Origin: Neofusicoccum parvum
Lineage: Eukaryota > Ascomycota > Dothideomycetes > Botryosphaeriales > Botryosphaeriaceae
Direction: 5' to 3'
Assembly (NCBI GenBank): GCA_020912385.1
Contig: CP087223.1
Span: 62,001-126,000 of the forward strand
Length of the DNA: 64,000 nucleotides
Part shown: positions 23,391 to 34,456 of the stretch, in pieces
Layout of the letters: each line of letters starts with the position of its first letter
Numbering within the stretch: the stretch's first letter is position 1
Translations under genes and position numbers: made by a program
The notes under the pieces: model-generated
The model's input: the letters and a program-made list of their open reading frames with translations, nothing else
What the model was told of the DNA's origin: nothing
Database searches by the model: none

Positions 23391-24569
23391 TCAAAACCCA
23401 CCTGCACGATCCCTTAGCTGACCATCCTCGACCTGGGGCAGAAGTGCTTCGACTATTTCCGTAAGATCGGCGATGGTGGCTCCTTTCTCCCCCTCATCCC
23501 CAGGCCCAGCGCGCTCCAGAGCCTGGACGCACACCAGCAGCGCGCCAGCCCTGCCCAGCTAGTAGCGCAGATTCTCCGCGAGCTCGAACCGCAGCGCCAG
23601 GACCCCAGCATCGGTATAGGCGGCGTCTCGCACGGCGCCGAGGTAGAAGGCGCCCGCCTCGTCGAACAGGGCCTCCTCGGGCCGTCCGAACGCGCTCTCC
23701 AGCTGCGCCGTGCACCGCGCGGCGCTCACCCGCATCTCGAGCGCTTGGTCGGCCGGCACGCGCGACGCGTCCCAGGGCCGGGACGGGCAGGTGCGGGGGA
23801 TCGGCACGGCCTCCTCTTCGCGGTGGCGCAGGGCCAGACGGTCGGCGAGCGGGAGGGCCAGCTTCTCTTCCTGCGCGAGCGGCTCTTCCTGGTTCGGGCC
23901 TTTCTGAGGCGTGGACCGGTTCTGCATGGACGCCGGAAGGGCGGTGACGTGACGGGAGGCCTGCTTGGTGTCAGTGAACATGGTCTTCTGTCCGGGCCGA
24001 GGGGATCTAGCGTGCCTCTTCGGCAACGACGTCGTTGAAGATTACCCGTAGGGCGTTGAGGTCTAGGTCTCTCTGGCGCTCGCGTAGCGCTTCTGGAATC
24101 TGCTCCTGCAGGGATGTGGTGCTGAAGTCAAGCAGCTGCGCACAGCTGTTGTGGGCAATGATGTCCTGCGGACGGGCGTTGTGGTGCAGGATGTGAAGTG
24201 TCTCTTCCAGTTGTTTGAGGGCGTTGTTGCGCGTAGCCGAGGAGAGCGACGGGAGGGCTTCGCAGAGCATGAGGCCGTCGACTTTCTCCATAAGGATCGA
24301 GGCATGTGGAGGGAAGTGGAAAGAGCCATGGTAGTGTGGGACGCGGTCTTTGAGGGCACCGACGCCCTGGATGCGCTCGTAGGCGGCCTTCTCGGCGAAA
24401 AAGGCGGCCTCGTCCCGGAACTGGTGCAGTCAGCAGTCAGACACGCGGGTGGCGCGGGGCGGCATACCGTTTTGAGGGCGAAGCTGACAGTGCCATCGCT
24501 GGCCTTGTACACGCTGCCGGCGCGGCCTCTGCCGAGATGCCGGCCAGTGTTCAGACCAGAGGAGTCCAT
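23391..24569 (-). pseudogene. K2: degenerate kinase-like gene with catalytic-loop loss and a nonsense codon
   Basis: Exons 24569-24468, 24420-24016 and 23960-23391 follow the K1/K3/K4 plan. The P-loop is good (GRGRAGSVY) and beta3 Lys K33 is present (FALKT). The catalytic loop is shortened by about six residues and reads ILHHNARPQDII: the expected H-G-D is H-H-N, so the catalytic Asp is gone. LLDFS (D132) remains. Intron 2 is GC-AG with the same GAG|GCACGC donor as K4. In exon 3 a TAG (23561-23559) interrupts the frame at LRY*LGR; K4 has LYQLGV at the aligned place, so CAG became TAG. The frame then stays open 56 codons to a TGA. An upstream in-frame ATG (24659) would add 30 Ser/Pro-rich residues. 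Confidence 0.65.
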
Positions 24570-24659
24570 TGCGACGTAGTAGGGAGTCCGGGGAGGGAGA
24601 GACTGCGCGGATGTAGTGACCAGACTTTGCGGCAGGGGTGCAGAGGAAGAGGATGACAT

Positions 24660-26183
24660 GTTGTCGGAGGAGCAGGAATAAAGGTAGTAGAAGGGCGGAG
24701 TGACTGTACAGAGTGAGATCAGACAAGCAGCAGGCGCGGAGTGAGAACAGACAACAGATAAAGAGGCGCAAGAGTGGTAGAAGGATGCAGCGGGTGCGCG
24801 GCGCGCAAGCAGACAAACAGAGATCAAAGATAAAAGATATTGCCAGATCGCCGCGGAAGTCGCGAGAAAGAGATAAAGCAGAAATGAAACAAAGTGGAAT
24901 ACTGACCGCACTCCGCCATGATACCGGGGGAGAGCCAGCGCCCCGCAGCCTGTCAAGTCAGTGGTGACACTAGGCAACAACGAAAATGGTGATGACGATG
25001 GCACAAATACCGGACTCCGGCTGGTTGTTCTGCTCTCGGGACGGGCCGACGGATGTCGATGTATGGCAGTTCATAGTTCAATAGTCGAGTAGCGCGGCGG
25101 ATGGATCATCACCCAAATAACGCGCAGAGCTCAGGAAGCCTGGCGGATGTCGTCAGATGTCGCCGGATGGATCATCATGGCATTGAGGCTCTGCGTCGAG
25201 ATAGTCCAGTACTCCAGTTGCGCGATCGTTAATAGTCTAGCCCTACTTTTTCTCATGCTCGGGCAAATATTTTGGCCATGTCCTCGACCTACTACTTGCC
25301 CGGCGACTCATTGGAAAATACAAGCGACCGCTTCTACTAAATACAACCTCCTATAAATCTTTATAACAACTATGTATATTATATTTTGCTTTGAAATTCA
25401 AATGTAATTTAAATAATAATATCTGGCGCGACGTTGAAGTTCGCCGCGCAGGTCGGTATATCCAAACAGATTGATAAGATAGTTAGTGCAATACGACGAG
25501 ACCTACGTCAACCATTATTACGGTGCAATTAGACTCAGATAATGATAACTAGGCACCCCAACTGTGCCGACGGCCATTTGCAGAGCTGCATGGATAGCTG
25601 GACCTAGTCTTGCTTGCGCTTCTACAGAGTGGCTCCGGCTCCTTCGTGGCCCCGGCTGCGCCGAGCTGAGCGCTTCCTCCACGGCTTACCGTCTCGGCGG
25701 CAGGGGCTGTATGGTGTAGATGTCTCGCGCAAAAATTGGAACGGCGTTAGGGTTACATCGATGTTGCTGCTTGGGCGGACGGAAACTGATTTCGGTCTTC
25801 AGGGTGCATGATTGAGCTCGGCACGGATGTCCTCGATAACTGCCTTAGCAAACTCATCTCGAAAGAATGATCCAAGGTGGGAACAGCTATCACTACCGGT
25901 GCTTGGATGACTATCCAGGGCCAATGACAAATTTTGAGAAAGACTGTGGTTGTGCCCGTTAATCATCGGGTGGCACGTACTTAGCTGTCAATCGTCTAGA
26001 CCGGAGAGCATCTGGCAGGGTCGTAAGAAGGTAGTTAACTCCTCATCGCCGGGGCTGAACCGCGCAAGCAAGTGCATGGGCCGCCAACACCGCTAAGTAT
26101 CGCGCTTCTACTCTGCACGTCCGCGTCGCTCGCTCTCCACCTGCACAGCACCACGCCTCCGCTCGCAGCTGCCCCCCTCCAGC
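24660..26183. other. no gene seen
   Basis: No frame with domain features on either strand. A/T-rich around 25320-25430. Probably contains the K2 and HNH gene promoters. Confidence 0.35.
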
Positions 26184-27557
26184 ATGCCGCCGCCCACCCA
26201 CTGCGATGCCGACCGCGTCGCGCAGCGCCCCCGCACCGTCCTTCTCCGCCACCCCGGCTACCCGTCCGCCCACAACATCCTGCTCGCCCTACCCGGCGCC
26301 GACGGGCCCGCGGGCGGCCTGCACCACGAGACGGCCCGCATCGCCTGCGCCGTCGTTGCCGCCAACCGCTGGGACGGCTTCCTGGCCGCCGATGCCGCGG
26401 GCGCGCCGCTCGACGCCGGCCCGGACGACATCCTCGCCGCCCGCGAGTACTACTTCCACGTGCCGGGCGTGCCGCAGTACCCGGTCGTGCCCAGCTTCCG
26501 CGAGTGGCGCTTCCCGCACGGCAGGCTGCCCGCCGTCTGGCAGGCCGCCGCCGCCGCCGCCTGCGAGGCCCGCGCCGCCCCGGTGCGCGCCGCGTCGGAC
26601 CTGTCGACCGCGCTGGCCCTGCGCGACGGCTCGTGCCGCATGAGCGCCTGCGAGGAGACGTGCCGGGCCGCGCACCTCGTGCCGCGCCAGGAGGAGGCCT
26701 GGTTCTGCGCCAACGCCATGGGCTCGCTGTACGCCGCCCAGACGCGCCGCGTCGACGCCGCCATCGACGACGCCCGCAACGCCATGCTGCTCCGCGCCGA
26801 CCTGCACCTTACCTTTGATCAGATGCAGTTCGTCTTCGTGCCGAAGCCGCTCCCGCCCGGCGAGCCGTGGTGCCCCTTCGTCGTGCATCTCCTCGACCCT
26901 TTGGCCCGCGAGCTCCGCCGCCTCTACCACAATGTCCCTCTCCAGGCTCCGCTTGGCGTCACCCCCGAATACCTCTTCGCCCGCTTCGCCTGGGCCGTCT
27001 TCCCCTTCCTGGAGGATTTCCTACGCCATCCCGTTGCCCGCAAGCTCCTGGTCACCTCCGACCCCGATCCCATCACCTTGTCCCCGCAGAAATGTGCTTT
27101 GTTCACACGACAAGCTCGTCGGTCGCGGAGTGCCAGCCCAAAGAAACGCGGACGGTCGGCCGTTGCGGAAGACGATGACCCGCAAGAAGAAGAGACCGAG
27201 GACGCAGAACCACTCCCGCCCCGCCGCAAAAAGGCACGCTGCAGCCCACGCGCATCGCCATCGGCCGCGTCCGCCGCCAAGCTCCACAACAACGAAAGCA
27301 ACGACCCTCCTCATCTCAGTGGGTCTCAGGCAACCGCCTCGGACGACGAGTTTGATTCTGTTTGCAAGGCCCATCTCGAGCAGGAACGCCAACGCTCAGA
27401 CCCGTCTTCGGCCTGGAAAGCCGAGCAGGATTGGCTGGCCGAGGCAGTGACCAGGCCTCTGGCCCAAAGCGAGCTCCGGAGGTACTGGGAGGCGCGCGGC
27501 TACGATGTGCTGGATGAGGCCGATTTGGGCCATGTCTCACCGCATGCGGAATCGTGA
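26184..27557 (+). CDS. HNH endonuclease-domain protein
   Basis: A 457-residue single-exon gene with strong G/C third-position bias. The HNH_2-type core lies at about 150-220: Cys-containing CRMSACEETC, then RAAHLVPRQEEAWF (H164), the DDARNAMLLRADLHLTFD block (N199, H208) and FVFVPK. These supply the His-Asn-His residues for metal binding and catalysis. A globular C-terminal part continues to about 320. It is followed by an acidic/basic disordered tail with nuclear-localisation-like patches (SPKKRGR, PPRRKKAR). Convergent with K3, whose stop lies 390 bp downstream. The frame is undamaged. Fungal proteins of this type are numerous and mostly uncharacterised. Confidence 0.8.
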   Translation: MPPPTHCDADRVAQRPRTVLLRHPGYPSAHNILLALPGADGPAGGLHHETARIACAVVAANRWDGFLAADAAGAPLDAGPDDILAAREYYFHVPGVPQYPVVPSFREWRFPHGRLPAVWQAAAAAACEARAAPVRAASDLSTALALRDGSCRMSACEETCRAAHLVPRQEEAWFCANAMGSLYAAQTRRVDAAIDDARNAMLLRADLHLTFDQMQFVFVPKPLPPGEPWCPFVVHLLDPLARELRRLYHNVPLQAPLGVTPEYLFARFAWAVFPFLEDFLRHPVARKLLVTSDPDPITLSPQKCALFTRQARRSRSASPKKRGRSAVAEDDDPQEEETEDAEPLPPRRKKARCSPRASPSAASAAKLHNNESNDPPHLSGSQATASDDEFDSVCKAHLEQERQRSDPSSAWKAEQDWLAEAVTRPLAQSELRRYWEARGYDVLDEADLGHVSPHAES

Positions 27558-27948
27558 TTGCCTGGCTTTTGTCGTGCGTGGATGCGTGGAACCAAGGAGC
27601 CGCGAGTGGCGCCGTCGCGTCGCCATCTGCCACCCATTGGTCGAAGGGGACATTTTGGAACGGCTGAGAGCCGGGGGATCGGTACTGTTGAATCGGTGCT
27701 GTTGAGGCGGAGCGCAGTATGAGAATATGGCTGGCCTGGCAAGGCAGCCAGGAAGGTAGGGTCACTGGTCAAGCAAGGGACGAACAGGCAGTAGATAAAT
27801 AAGTAGGTAGTAGGCAGCTGCTTCTTGTTGGATACACCCGCAAGGATCCGTCACTTCATGCGCGGCCATGGCCGGGCCAACGAATCCAAATGTGACCACG
27901 AGAGTGTTCATTTTCCGACAGACCAATGAGTATGCAAGAGCACGGCCT

Positions 27949-29274
27949 TTACCTATCCTCCGGCCTTCGCAGTTCCTTCATCACGGCTAGACAGCGGTAA
28001 TAAGCGCGCTCGCCTCGATCCCACACCTCCGCGCCGACGACGTCGTCCCCAACCACGATGAAGCTCCTCCACATCGCCCAAGCCAGCTCGCGCGCAATCT
28101 TGAAGTCCCCCTCCTTCCTCCCCTCGCCCAGCTCCGCCAGCACGTCCAGCCACACCTGCAACGCCGCGTCCCACGCCTCCCGGCCGGCCAGGAACTTGGC
28201 GCGCTTGAGCTGCAGCTGCAGCAGCGCCGGGCGGTGGGCCGGGCGGCCGCGCAGCGCATCCGCGGCCTCTTGGTACAGCTCGACGGCGCCGGGGCCGACG
28301 CGGTAGGGCCCGATGCTGAACGTCTCGAGGAGCCCGGCCGTGGTGGCGGCAAGCTTCTTCATGCGGCACAGCAGGTCATAGTCTGCGAGCTCGCCGCGGG
28401 CGAGGGCGTCGAGCAGGACGGCGATGGCGGCTTCGCGCGTCGCGGCGGTGGATCCGCGGGCCAGGCGGGTGGCCAGGGCGAGGGCGAGCGCGGGGGTCGG
28501 GGCTGGGACGGCGAGTTGGATGGCGTGGATGAGGTCGGGGATGGAGGCTTGGATGAGGAGCAGGTGGTCTGCGAGAGTTTGTTGGTCTGCTTGCGTCATG
28601 CCGAGAGGGCGGGGCCGGTCGAGGAGGTGGGTGACGGAGCGGATTGCCTGGAGATTCGGTTAGCGAGGAGAGTGTCTTCTTCTGGGAGGAGGGACCAACG
28701 GCTTCGGAGGCGGCCCAGCTGAATACTTCGGCGGTGCAGTCATAGTCGTCTTGCTGGGCGCGGCACCACCTGTCAGCGGATCGTGTGGCCTTCCCGATGG
28801 CGTAGCCGAAGTCGATGAGGTAGGTGGATGTGCCGTCGACGATGATGTTTTCGGCGCGGATGTCTCCGTGGGCGATGCCGGCCTTGGTGTGGAGAATGTC
28901 CAGAGTCTGTTCGATCTGTAGCTGTAGTTGCTTGCGCTGCTCCGAGCTGAGGACGGGTAGGGCGTCGTGCAGCGTCTGGCCGTGGAGACGCTGGAGGCAA
29001 AGGGCGCGGGCATCGCGATACTCGAAGACGCCTAGGAAGCCGCAGACACGGCCGTGCAGCACGTCGATGGTCGAGACGGACTGGTAGGCATGGAGTTCGT
29101 TGGCAAAGTCGCGCTCGTCGGCGAACTTTGGCAGTCAGTGCGGAGTCGCTGGAGTTGAAGGAGGGGCGGTACCAGCTTTACGGCACACACGGCGCCGTTG
29201 ACAAGCGCCTCGTAGACGTTTCCGCTTCGTCCGCTGCCAATGCAGCGTCCAAGCCGCCGGGGGTGGGGCGCCAT
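27949..29274 (-). CDS. protein kinase-like gene K3 with C-terminal helical region
   Basis: Exons 29274-29173 (102 nt), 29125-28701 plus base 28700, and 28647-27949 give 408 residues. P-loop GSGRSGNVYE, beta3 Lys K33 (CAVKL), catalytic loop HGDIRAEN (D122, N127) and IDFG (D139) are all present, so it looks catalytically competent. Intron 1 (29172-29126) starts GTACCG; intron 2 (28699-28648) starts GTTGGT and has a GCTAACC branch site. Exon 3 encodes an Ala/Leu-rich helical domain with the PTPALALALATRLA block also seen in K1 and K4 (P-S-A-E-L-A-L-A). The start faces nuclease B head to head, 348 bp away. Intact; substrates unknown. Confidence 0.75.
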
Positions 29275-29364
29275 GGTTTGCCAGAGGAAAGTGAGGCGGC
29301 GGCGGGTGGTCTTGTTGAGGGAACGCGATGCGGCGGCGGGAGCGGAACGTCGCTGCCCGTCACT

Positions 29365-29381
29365 GCGCACGTCACGTGCGC
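29365..29381. promoter_or_regulatory. 17-bp palindrome containing CACGTG in the K3/nuclease B divergent promoter
   Basis: GCGCACGT-C-ACGTGCGC is a perfect inverted repeat with 8-bp arms around one base. It lies about 91 bp from the K3 start and 242 bp from the nuclease B start. It may serve both genes. No comparable palindrome was found between K4 and nuclease C. Confidence 0.4.
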
Positions 29382-29622
29382 GCGAAAGACACTCACTTCC
29401 GCTTATTCACACCCGCGCTTCCTGCTAGATGGATTCTTCAGCTACTCGTTCAGGCAGCTCGCCCTGCATTGCCATGGCTTTGTTCCAGCTGCCCCATGAC
29501 CTATGCACAGACACTTTCCTCTGCTTCGGCAGCTGCATCCCGCTACAACCATCCAGCATTTAAGCTCTTCCGCACATCCAAGCCAGTGCAACACTCCACA
29601 CTCCACATCCAACACTCTACCA

Positions 29623-30733
29623 TGCCTGTAACGACGCTGAGAAAGTGGCTGAGCACGCCGAATCCGGTGCTGTTCCCGAGCAAAAATCTGAAGCCCTCAT
29701 TCCACAGCACAGAATCCGAGAACGAGCCAGTGGACGCCTGGAGCACTTGGGAAGACTTCACCTTTACCAACATAAACGCCTTGTTTGGTGTCCTTCTAGA
29801 CCAGCAATTCCTGTCCCTGAGCTCCCAGAAGAAGTACCCGCGGCCCTGCGCATCATCGGAAGTGAGAGAGATCTGGGATTCGTGGTCATGAGTTGGAACG
29901 TTAGCATCGTCAACGCAGCTCTACGTGTGGTCGCCGAGAGCCTAACAGGACCGAACTCCGCGCACTTGCTATGGAGTGCTGGCAGCGCTGCAGGGATCCT
30001 TTCCAGATTCCCTGATTGGGCAGCCATCCTCAGTGACAGCACAACCCTCGACCGTCCCAGTCTTGCACCAGGAGAGACCAAGATGTTTCCCACCGAATTT
30101 CCCACCGAATGCGCCAACGCCAACTCGGATACTGGTGATCCTACTGGTAAACAACCAGCCAGAAAGTGCTTGGAGCAGATATTGGGTTATGCAAGCGATT
30201 TCAACACCCGTTACTGCTGGATCATCACTCCGCACGACCTCGTCCTCATTCGCCGCTCCAACTCCGCCAGTCCGCCCAGCTCGGAAGCCGCCGCGGCAAC
30301 TAGAACTACCAGGAGCCAGCTGCTGTCGACCCAAGCGTCTACGAGCACGCATGGCGCCGCACTTCACTCCCACGGCACGAGTCTCGAGCCCTCGACGCCT
30401 CCGACAGCAACCAGGACGCCTATCCAGACGCCAATCCGGATGCCAATCCGGACGCGCAATACACCTTCTCAGGTCCGGGGATCTCCTAGAACGCCTGTCC
30501 CTTCCTCGTCTTCGTCGATGCGGTCGGTTTATGTGCCCTCAGAGGATATGGGTCACATGGCACCACCCGAGGTTGTGGGCGTGTCGTGGATGGCGGACCC
30601 GAACAAGGAGATGACGGTCAATCTTGCCATGTTAGCTATCCTCTCGTTGGCCACAGTCTCGAGGGATGTGAGATCAGGGTATGCGCCCATTCATGAGGAC
30701 CAGGCATACCGGTCGGCATTTCAGAGTGGATGA
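29623..30733 (+). pseudogene. PD-(D/E)XK nuclease family protein B, one frameshift
   Basis: Starts MPVTTLRKWLSTPNP, matching nuclease A (TLRQWLGKPDP), with DAWSTWEDF matching the WEVWESF segment. Near 29800-29810 the A-like reading moves to another frame. The core continues there: FPDWAAILSD, then LAPGETKMFP (complete PD...ExK), the LEQILGYA helix, the TPHDLVLIRR strand, a Ser/Thr/Pro linker, and a VSWMADPNKEMTVNLAMLAIL block, ending at TGA 30733. A one-base insertion (or two-base loss) at about 29805 explains the break. I see no plausible intron there. Head to head with K3. A sequencing error in an intact gene is the alternative. Confidence 0.7.
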
Positions 30734-31894
30734 GGGTGGTAGGTTTGAGGAACGGGCGAGCGCGGATGGCGTTAGGGATGGATAAGGACATTCATTATAT
30801 TCGGAGCCACTACCGCGCTAAAGATTGCCCATAGCTGCTCTCCAGGCCTGACGGTCAAAAATACAAGGAGTTCGGGAATTTTCCTTCCAATCTCACTGGC
30901 GCCACTAGAGACGTTATAATTAGCCACTGCAGAGAGAAAGCTATTTCATACAATGCATATAGTAGACGCGAGACTATGAATAAGTGTACGTTTGAATACC
31001 AGCAAGAACTGATGGTTCGTGGCCCACCACTGTCCCCTCGCGCCAGATCAGCACGGCGGCGTCGGAGCACGTCCGAGCTGACGACGAAGTTGATGTTGCC
31101 GCCGTTGCTTGTCCAACTGAACGACACCTCGAATATTATGGAGCACGAAACATGATGGAAGCTCTACCTCCGGGCGTATTTTTCCGCCTTTGTCCGCCCT
31201 CGCCCGCCTCAACACATCTTTACTCGCCCATTCTTGCAGTCAGAAAGCCAAAGCTGCGAGCGGCTTGGCGAGTCGTGTCGGCTCGGCCCTACTGTGTACT
31301 GTGTATGGCGGCGGCCCCGCAGGCTCTCTCACTGGCCGCCGTCGCTGGCGCTGTCGATCGACCTGCCCGGTATAGCTAGCGTCACCGCGCCCTCTTACTC
31401 GTGGGCGTGTGCGGAGGCCAAGTCCGAGCTTCTGCAGGTCAAAGGCCGAAGCGAGGGCGGCGACCTCTAGGCTGTTACGGGTACCGTCGTTACGGAGCCC
31501 TCGACTTGGTTCGCGCCCGCGCATCCTCGCACTCCCTTTCCCGCACCCTCTTCCCGTCTCTACCACCCCCACCGGCGTTGTAGACGCAAATGCCTCATCG
31601 CGGAAGAAACACAGCAATCCACCAAGTGTTCGCGCGTCGGGGACCCATTTCGAAGCCCATACGACCACGACAGCAAGGGCAAGCAAAATCAACGCCGCTG
31701 CGGTCGCGTTGGGCGGCACTGGGCCCAACGACATTGGCAGCGGGAGCAGAGCCGGCGGTATAGCAGACCTAGACCGGCTGGTAGGCCAGGTTATGGTCAC
31801 GTGATGCATTTACGTCATACCGTAACCGCAGCTGTCTTATCGCGTCAACTCGATCACACCCTCGTCGCGTCTCTCGCTCCATCACGCCCGGACC
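30734..31894. other. no gene seen
   Basis: Frames at 31152-31810 occur on both strands at high GC without domain features. Probably intergenic, containing the promoter of the 31895 gene. Confidence 0.35.
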
Positions 31895-33073
31895 ATGACT
31901 TTCCTCTCCGCGATCGCATCCTCCGCCGCGGGTCTTTACGCTACCCAATGCCCGCCGCCGTCGCCGCCTCTCTCACGCTCCGAAGTCGACCCCGATCCTC
32001 AAGCCACGCAGGTCTTCGACGCCATTCGAGCTCGCTAGCGCGACGCGACCGTGCTTCCGCCGACTCCGACTGCGTCTTTGCCGACCCCATCGTGGGCGTG
32101 CTTTCCGCTATCGCCGGATCAGCGCCAGACACTCCAGCGCCGGATCGCCGCCAACGAGGGCCTCGAGCGCTTTGTCAACTTCAAACTGCGCTGGGACTAT
32201 GACCCAGGCGCGAGTGAGCTGGTGCTTCGGGTGCCTTCGGTACTACACGAAATCCTTGTCAAAAAGCTCACCCGTCGCATTAAGAGTGAGCTTGAACGAC
32301 TCGCCCGTGCCCACCCAGAACTAAGCGATGCCATCGAGGAGATTTACTCATCCGGCTCTACTACGCTTTATCTCCCCGGCAAAATCCGTCGGGATCCTGA
32401 TGAACAGTTCTGCTGCGGCGACGCTTACTAGCCCACGGCCGTGATCGAGGTCTCGTACAGTCAAAAGCGCAGAGCACTTCCCGCGATCGCAGAGAGCTAC
32501 ATTCGAGGCTCTGGAGGACAAATTACAGTCGTTGTTGGATTCGATGTTGAGTACGGGCCAGGTGGAAGACAGCCGTCCAAGGAGGCCGCTATCCTTTTAT
32601 GGCGGGTGGCTGCGTTCACCGAGACGAACGCACAAGGTGAGCGGAAGGAATGTAAACGCGTGGACAAAACCGTACAGGTGAGTACATTCGAAGCCCTTGA
32701 CAAATATAAGTGCTAATTATGGCTCTAGGTCATCCGTACTGCGGCCGGAGACGTCGTCCCCGGCTACTTGAAGATGCAGCTGTGCGACTTTCTCCATCCC
32801 TCGTTGACTAATGCCAAGGTCAAGGCCGCGGCGGATGGCCTCACCATCCAAATATCCCATGCCGAACTCTGCGCTTACCTCGAACAAGCCGAGAAGAAGC
32901 GACCACGGAAACTCGCAGATGTTCCCGACGTTCCCGACGACATTTCGTAGCACGAACGGCAGAAGACGCCCCCGGAGGAGCTGAGCAACGGCAGAGAGCA
33001 GGCTTATCGCCGGCTCGAGGAGCGTGACGGCGAACGGGCGAATGTACAGGACGACGACTTTTACGACGGTTGA
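31895..33073 (+). pseudogene. PD...EVSYSQ-family nuclease-like gene with three in-frame TAG codons
   Basis: ATG 31895 to TGA 33073, with one 51-nt intron (32678-32728; donor GTGAGT, GCTAAT branch, acceptor TAG), makes 376 codons. It follows a widespread fungal hypothetical family: LRVPSVLHEILVKKL, the SSGSTTLYLPGK strand, DPDEQF (D169), AVIEVSYSQKR (E185), an AESYIRGS helix and VVVGFDVEYG. PD with E-V-S resembles a PD-(D/E)XK-type fold. TAG lies at 32036, 32429 and 32948, each in frame, with coding sequence on both sides. Gln fits each place (CAG to TAG). Three independent lesions of one type in one gene make simple sequencing error unlikely. Lies between the K3/B and K4/C pairs. Confidence 0.7.
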
Positions 33074-33730
33074 TCGTCGAGAGCATGTGGCTGTACCAGC
33101 CGCCACCTCAGGCCTGGGGAGAGGCCCCTCTATTAGCGCAACGAGTACCGCCGCACAACCGCGGCTTCCAACCTCGCTTATCCACACTACTTCCACTTGA
33201 TCATCTATGCGGCCATCCACTACTTCAACTCAACGAGAATAGGAGTTTGTTGTAGTCAGCGATGGCTTTGTTGGGCCTGCCAAGCAATTTGGCGCGGAAA
33301 GACACGCCGGCATTGTAGGGTACGTATGCCGGTATGAAGTAAACTTAGATCATCAATTGTACCCTGAAAAGGCTAACTCCCCTACTTTGAAATGGAAGTG
33401 ACCTGCGCGAAGCAAAGGGAAAGCTGGATAGGAGCCCGCAGTCCCATCCGCCCCGCCTGCGAGTTCTGTGCTGCTTTGCGCGGCGGCCGGAGCGGCAGCC
33501 GTAGGACACATGGCAGGACGCGGTTTGCACGTGCCGTACCGCTCGCGATTGCGGTTGACAAACCCGTGAGACCTGCTACACGAGCACCGCGCCGAGCGTC
33601 GCGGCCACGCCTTCCATGACGACGGCGGGCGCAGAGATTATGCGCCGCATAAGAACCTAGCCTGAATCCGCCCCGTCCTGGGAGGGAATTGTCTCCTCAA
33701 CGGCGCGGGCTCCTCCCACTGTGCGCTGTT

Positions 33731-33808
33731 GGTGGATGTCCTTATCATTAGCTACACAGCAGCTATGGAGGTGGATGTCCTTATCATTGGCTACGCAGCG
33801 GCTATGGA
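33731..33808. repeat. tandem duplication, two copies of 39 bp
   Basis: GGTGGATGTCCTTATCATT...GCTATGGA occurs at 33731-33769 and again at 33770-33808 with four transition differences. In one frame it would encode a repeated VDVLII(S/G)Y(T/A)AAME unit, but no gene surrounds it. Confidence 0.75.
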
Positions 33809-34363
33809 AGGCTACCGAGAGGCCTCAACACGGGCTACTCGCACTGGCCATCTGTCCTCACGGCTCCTGCCCCACTGCCGTAACCAGGGTGCCCACCTGT
33901 GCTACGGCGCGAGGTGAGGCGGCCTCGTTTTTGCACCGCAGCGCGTCCTCCACCACCGCCGGCCGCACAACACCTCGACAACCACAACCACAACCTACGA
34001 CACCACCACCACCACCACCACCACCACCAACCGCCCACCACTACCACCGTCGACCCACCACCGTCCTCCGCCACCACGAGTCCACAGCGACCCACGCATC
34101 CCACTTGAGTGTGGACATCAGACCTAGCATCTGGGTGTGCCTTAGACACAGCTTTTGCGCATTCAGCACCTGGCCTTTGTGCGCGACGATCCATTTGGTA
34201 CTCTTTCAAGTTTCCATGGCGCAGACAACCTGAAATTCGAGACTTGTCCTTGTAGCTGTGATCATGTGCGAGAACACGCCAATCGCAGGCATGGTGATGG
34301 ACGAACAAGGGTAAGGAGGACGGGTGACGAAGCTCACGAGTGCAAAAGTGGGAATGTGCATAG

Positions 34364-34456
34364 CTCCATGTTTTCATCAATCTAATCCTGCTTACCAAGG
34401 TAGAGCATCCTCCATGTTTTCATCAATCTGACCCTGCTCACCAACGGTAGAGCATC
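34364..34456. repeat. tandem duplication, two copies of 46-47 bp
   Basis: CTCCATGTTTTCATCAATCT...GGTAGAGCATC at 34364-34409 and 34410-34456, differing at a few positions. Lies just 3' of K4. Confidence 0.75.

Noticed and set aside
26289..26930. Long antisense frame opposite the HNH gene
   Set aside because: Shadow of a GC-rich coding frame; Ala/Gly/Val-rich composition with no domain, while the sense strand has a clear HNH motif.
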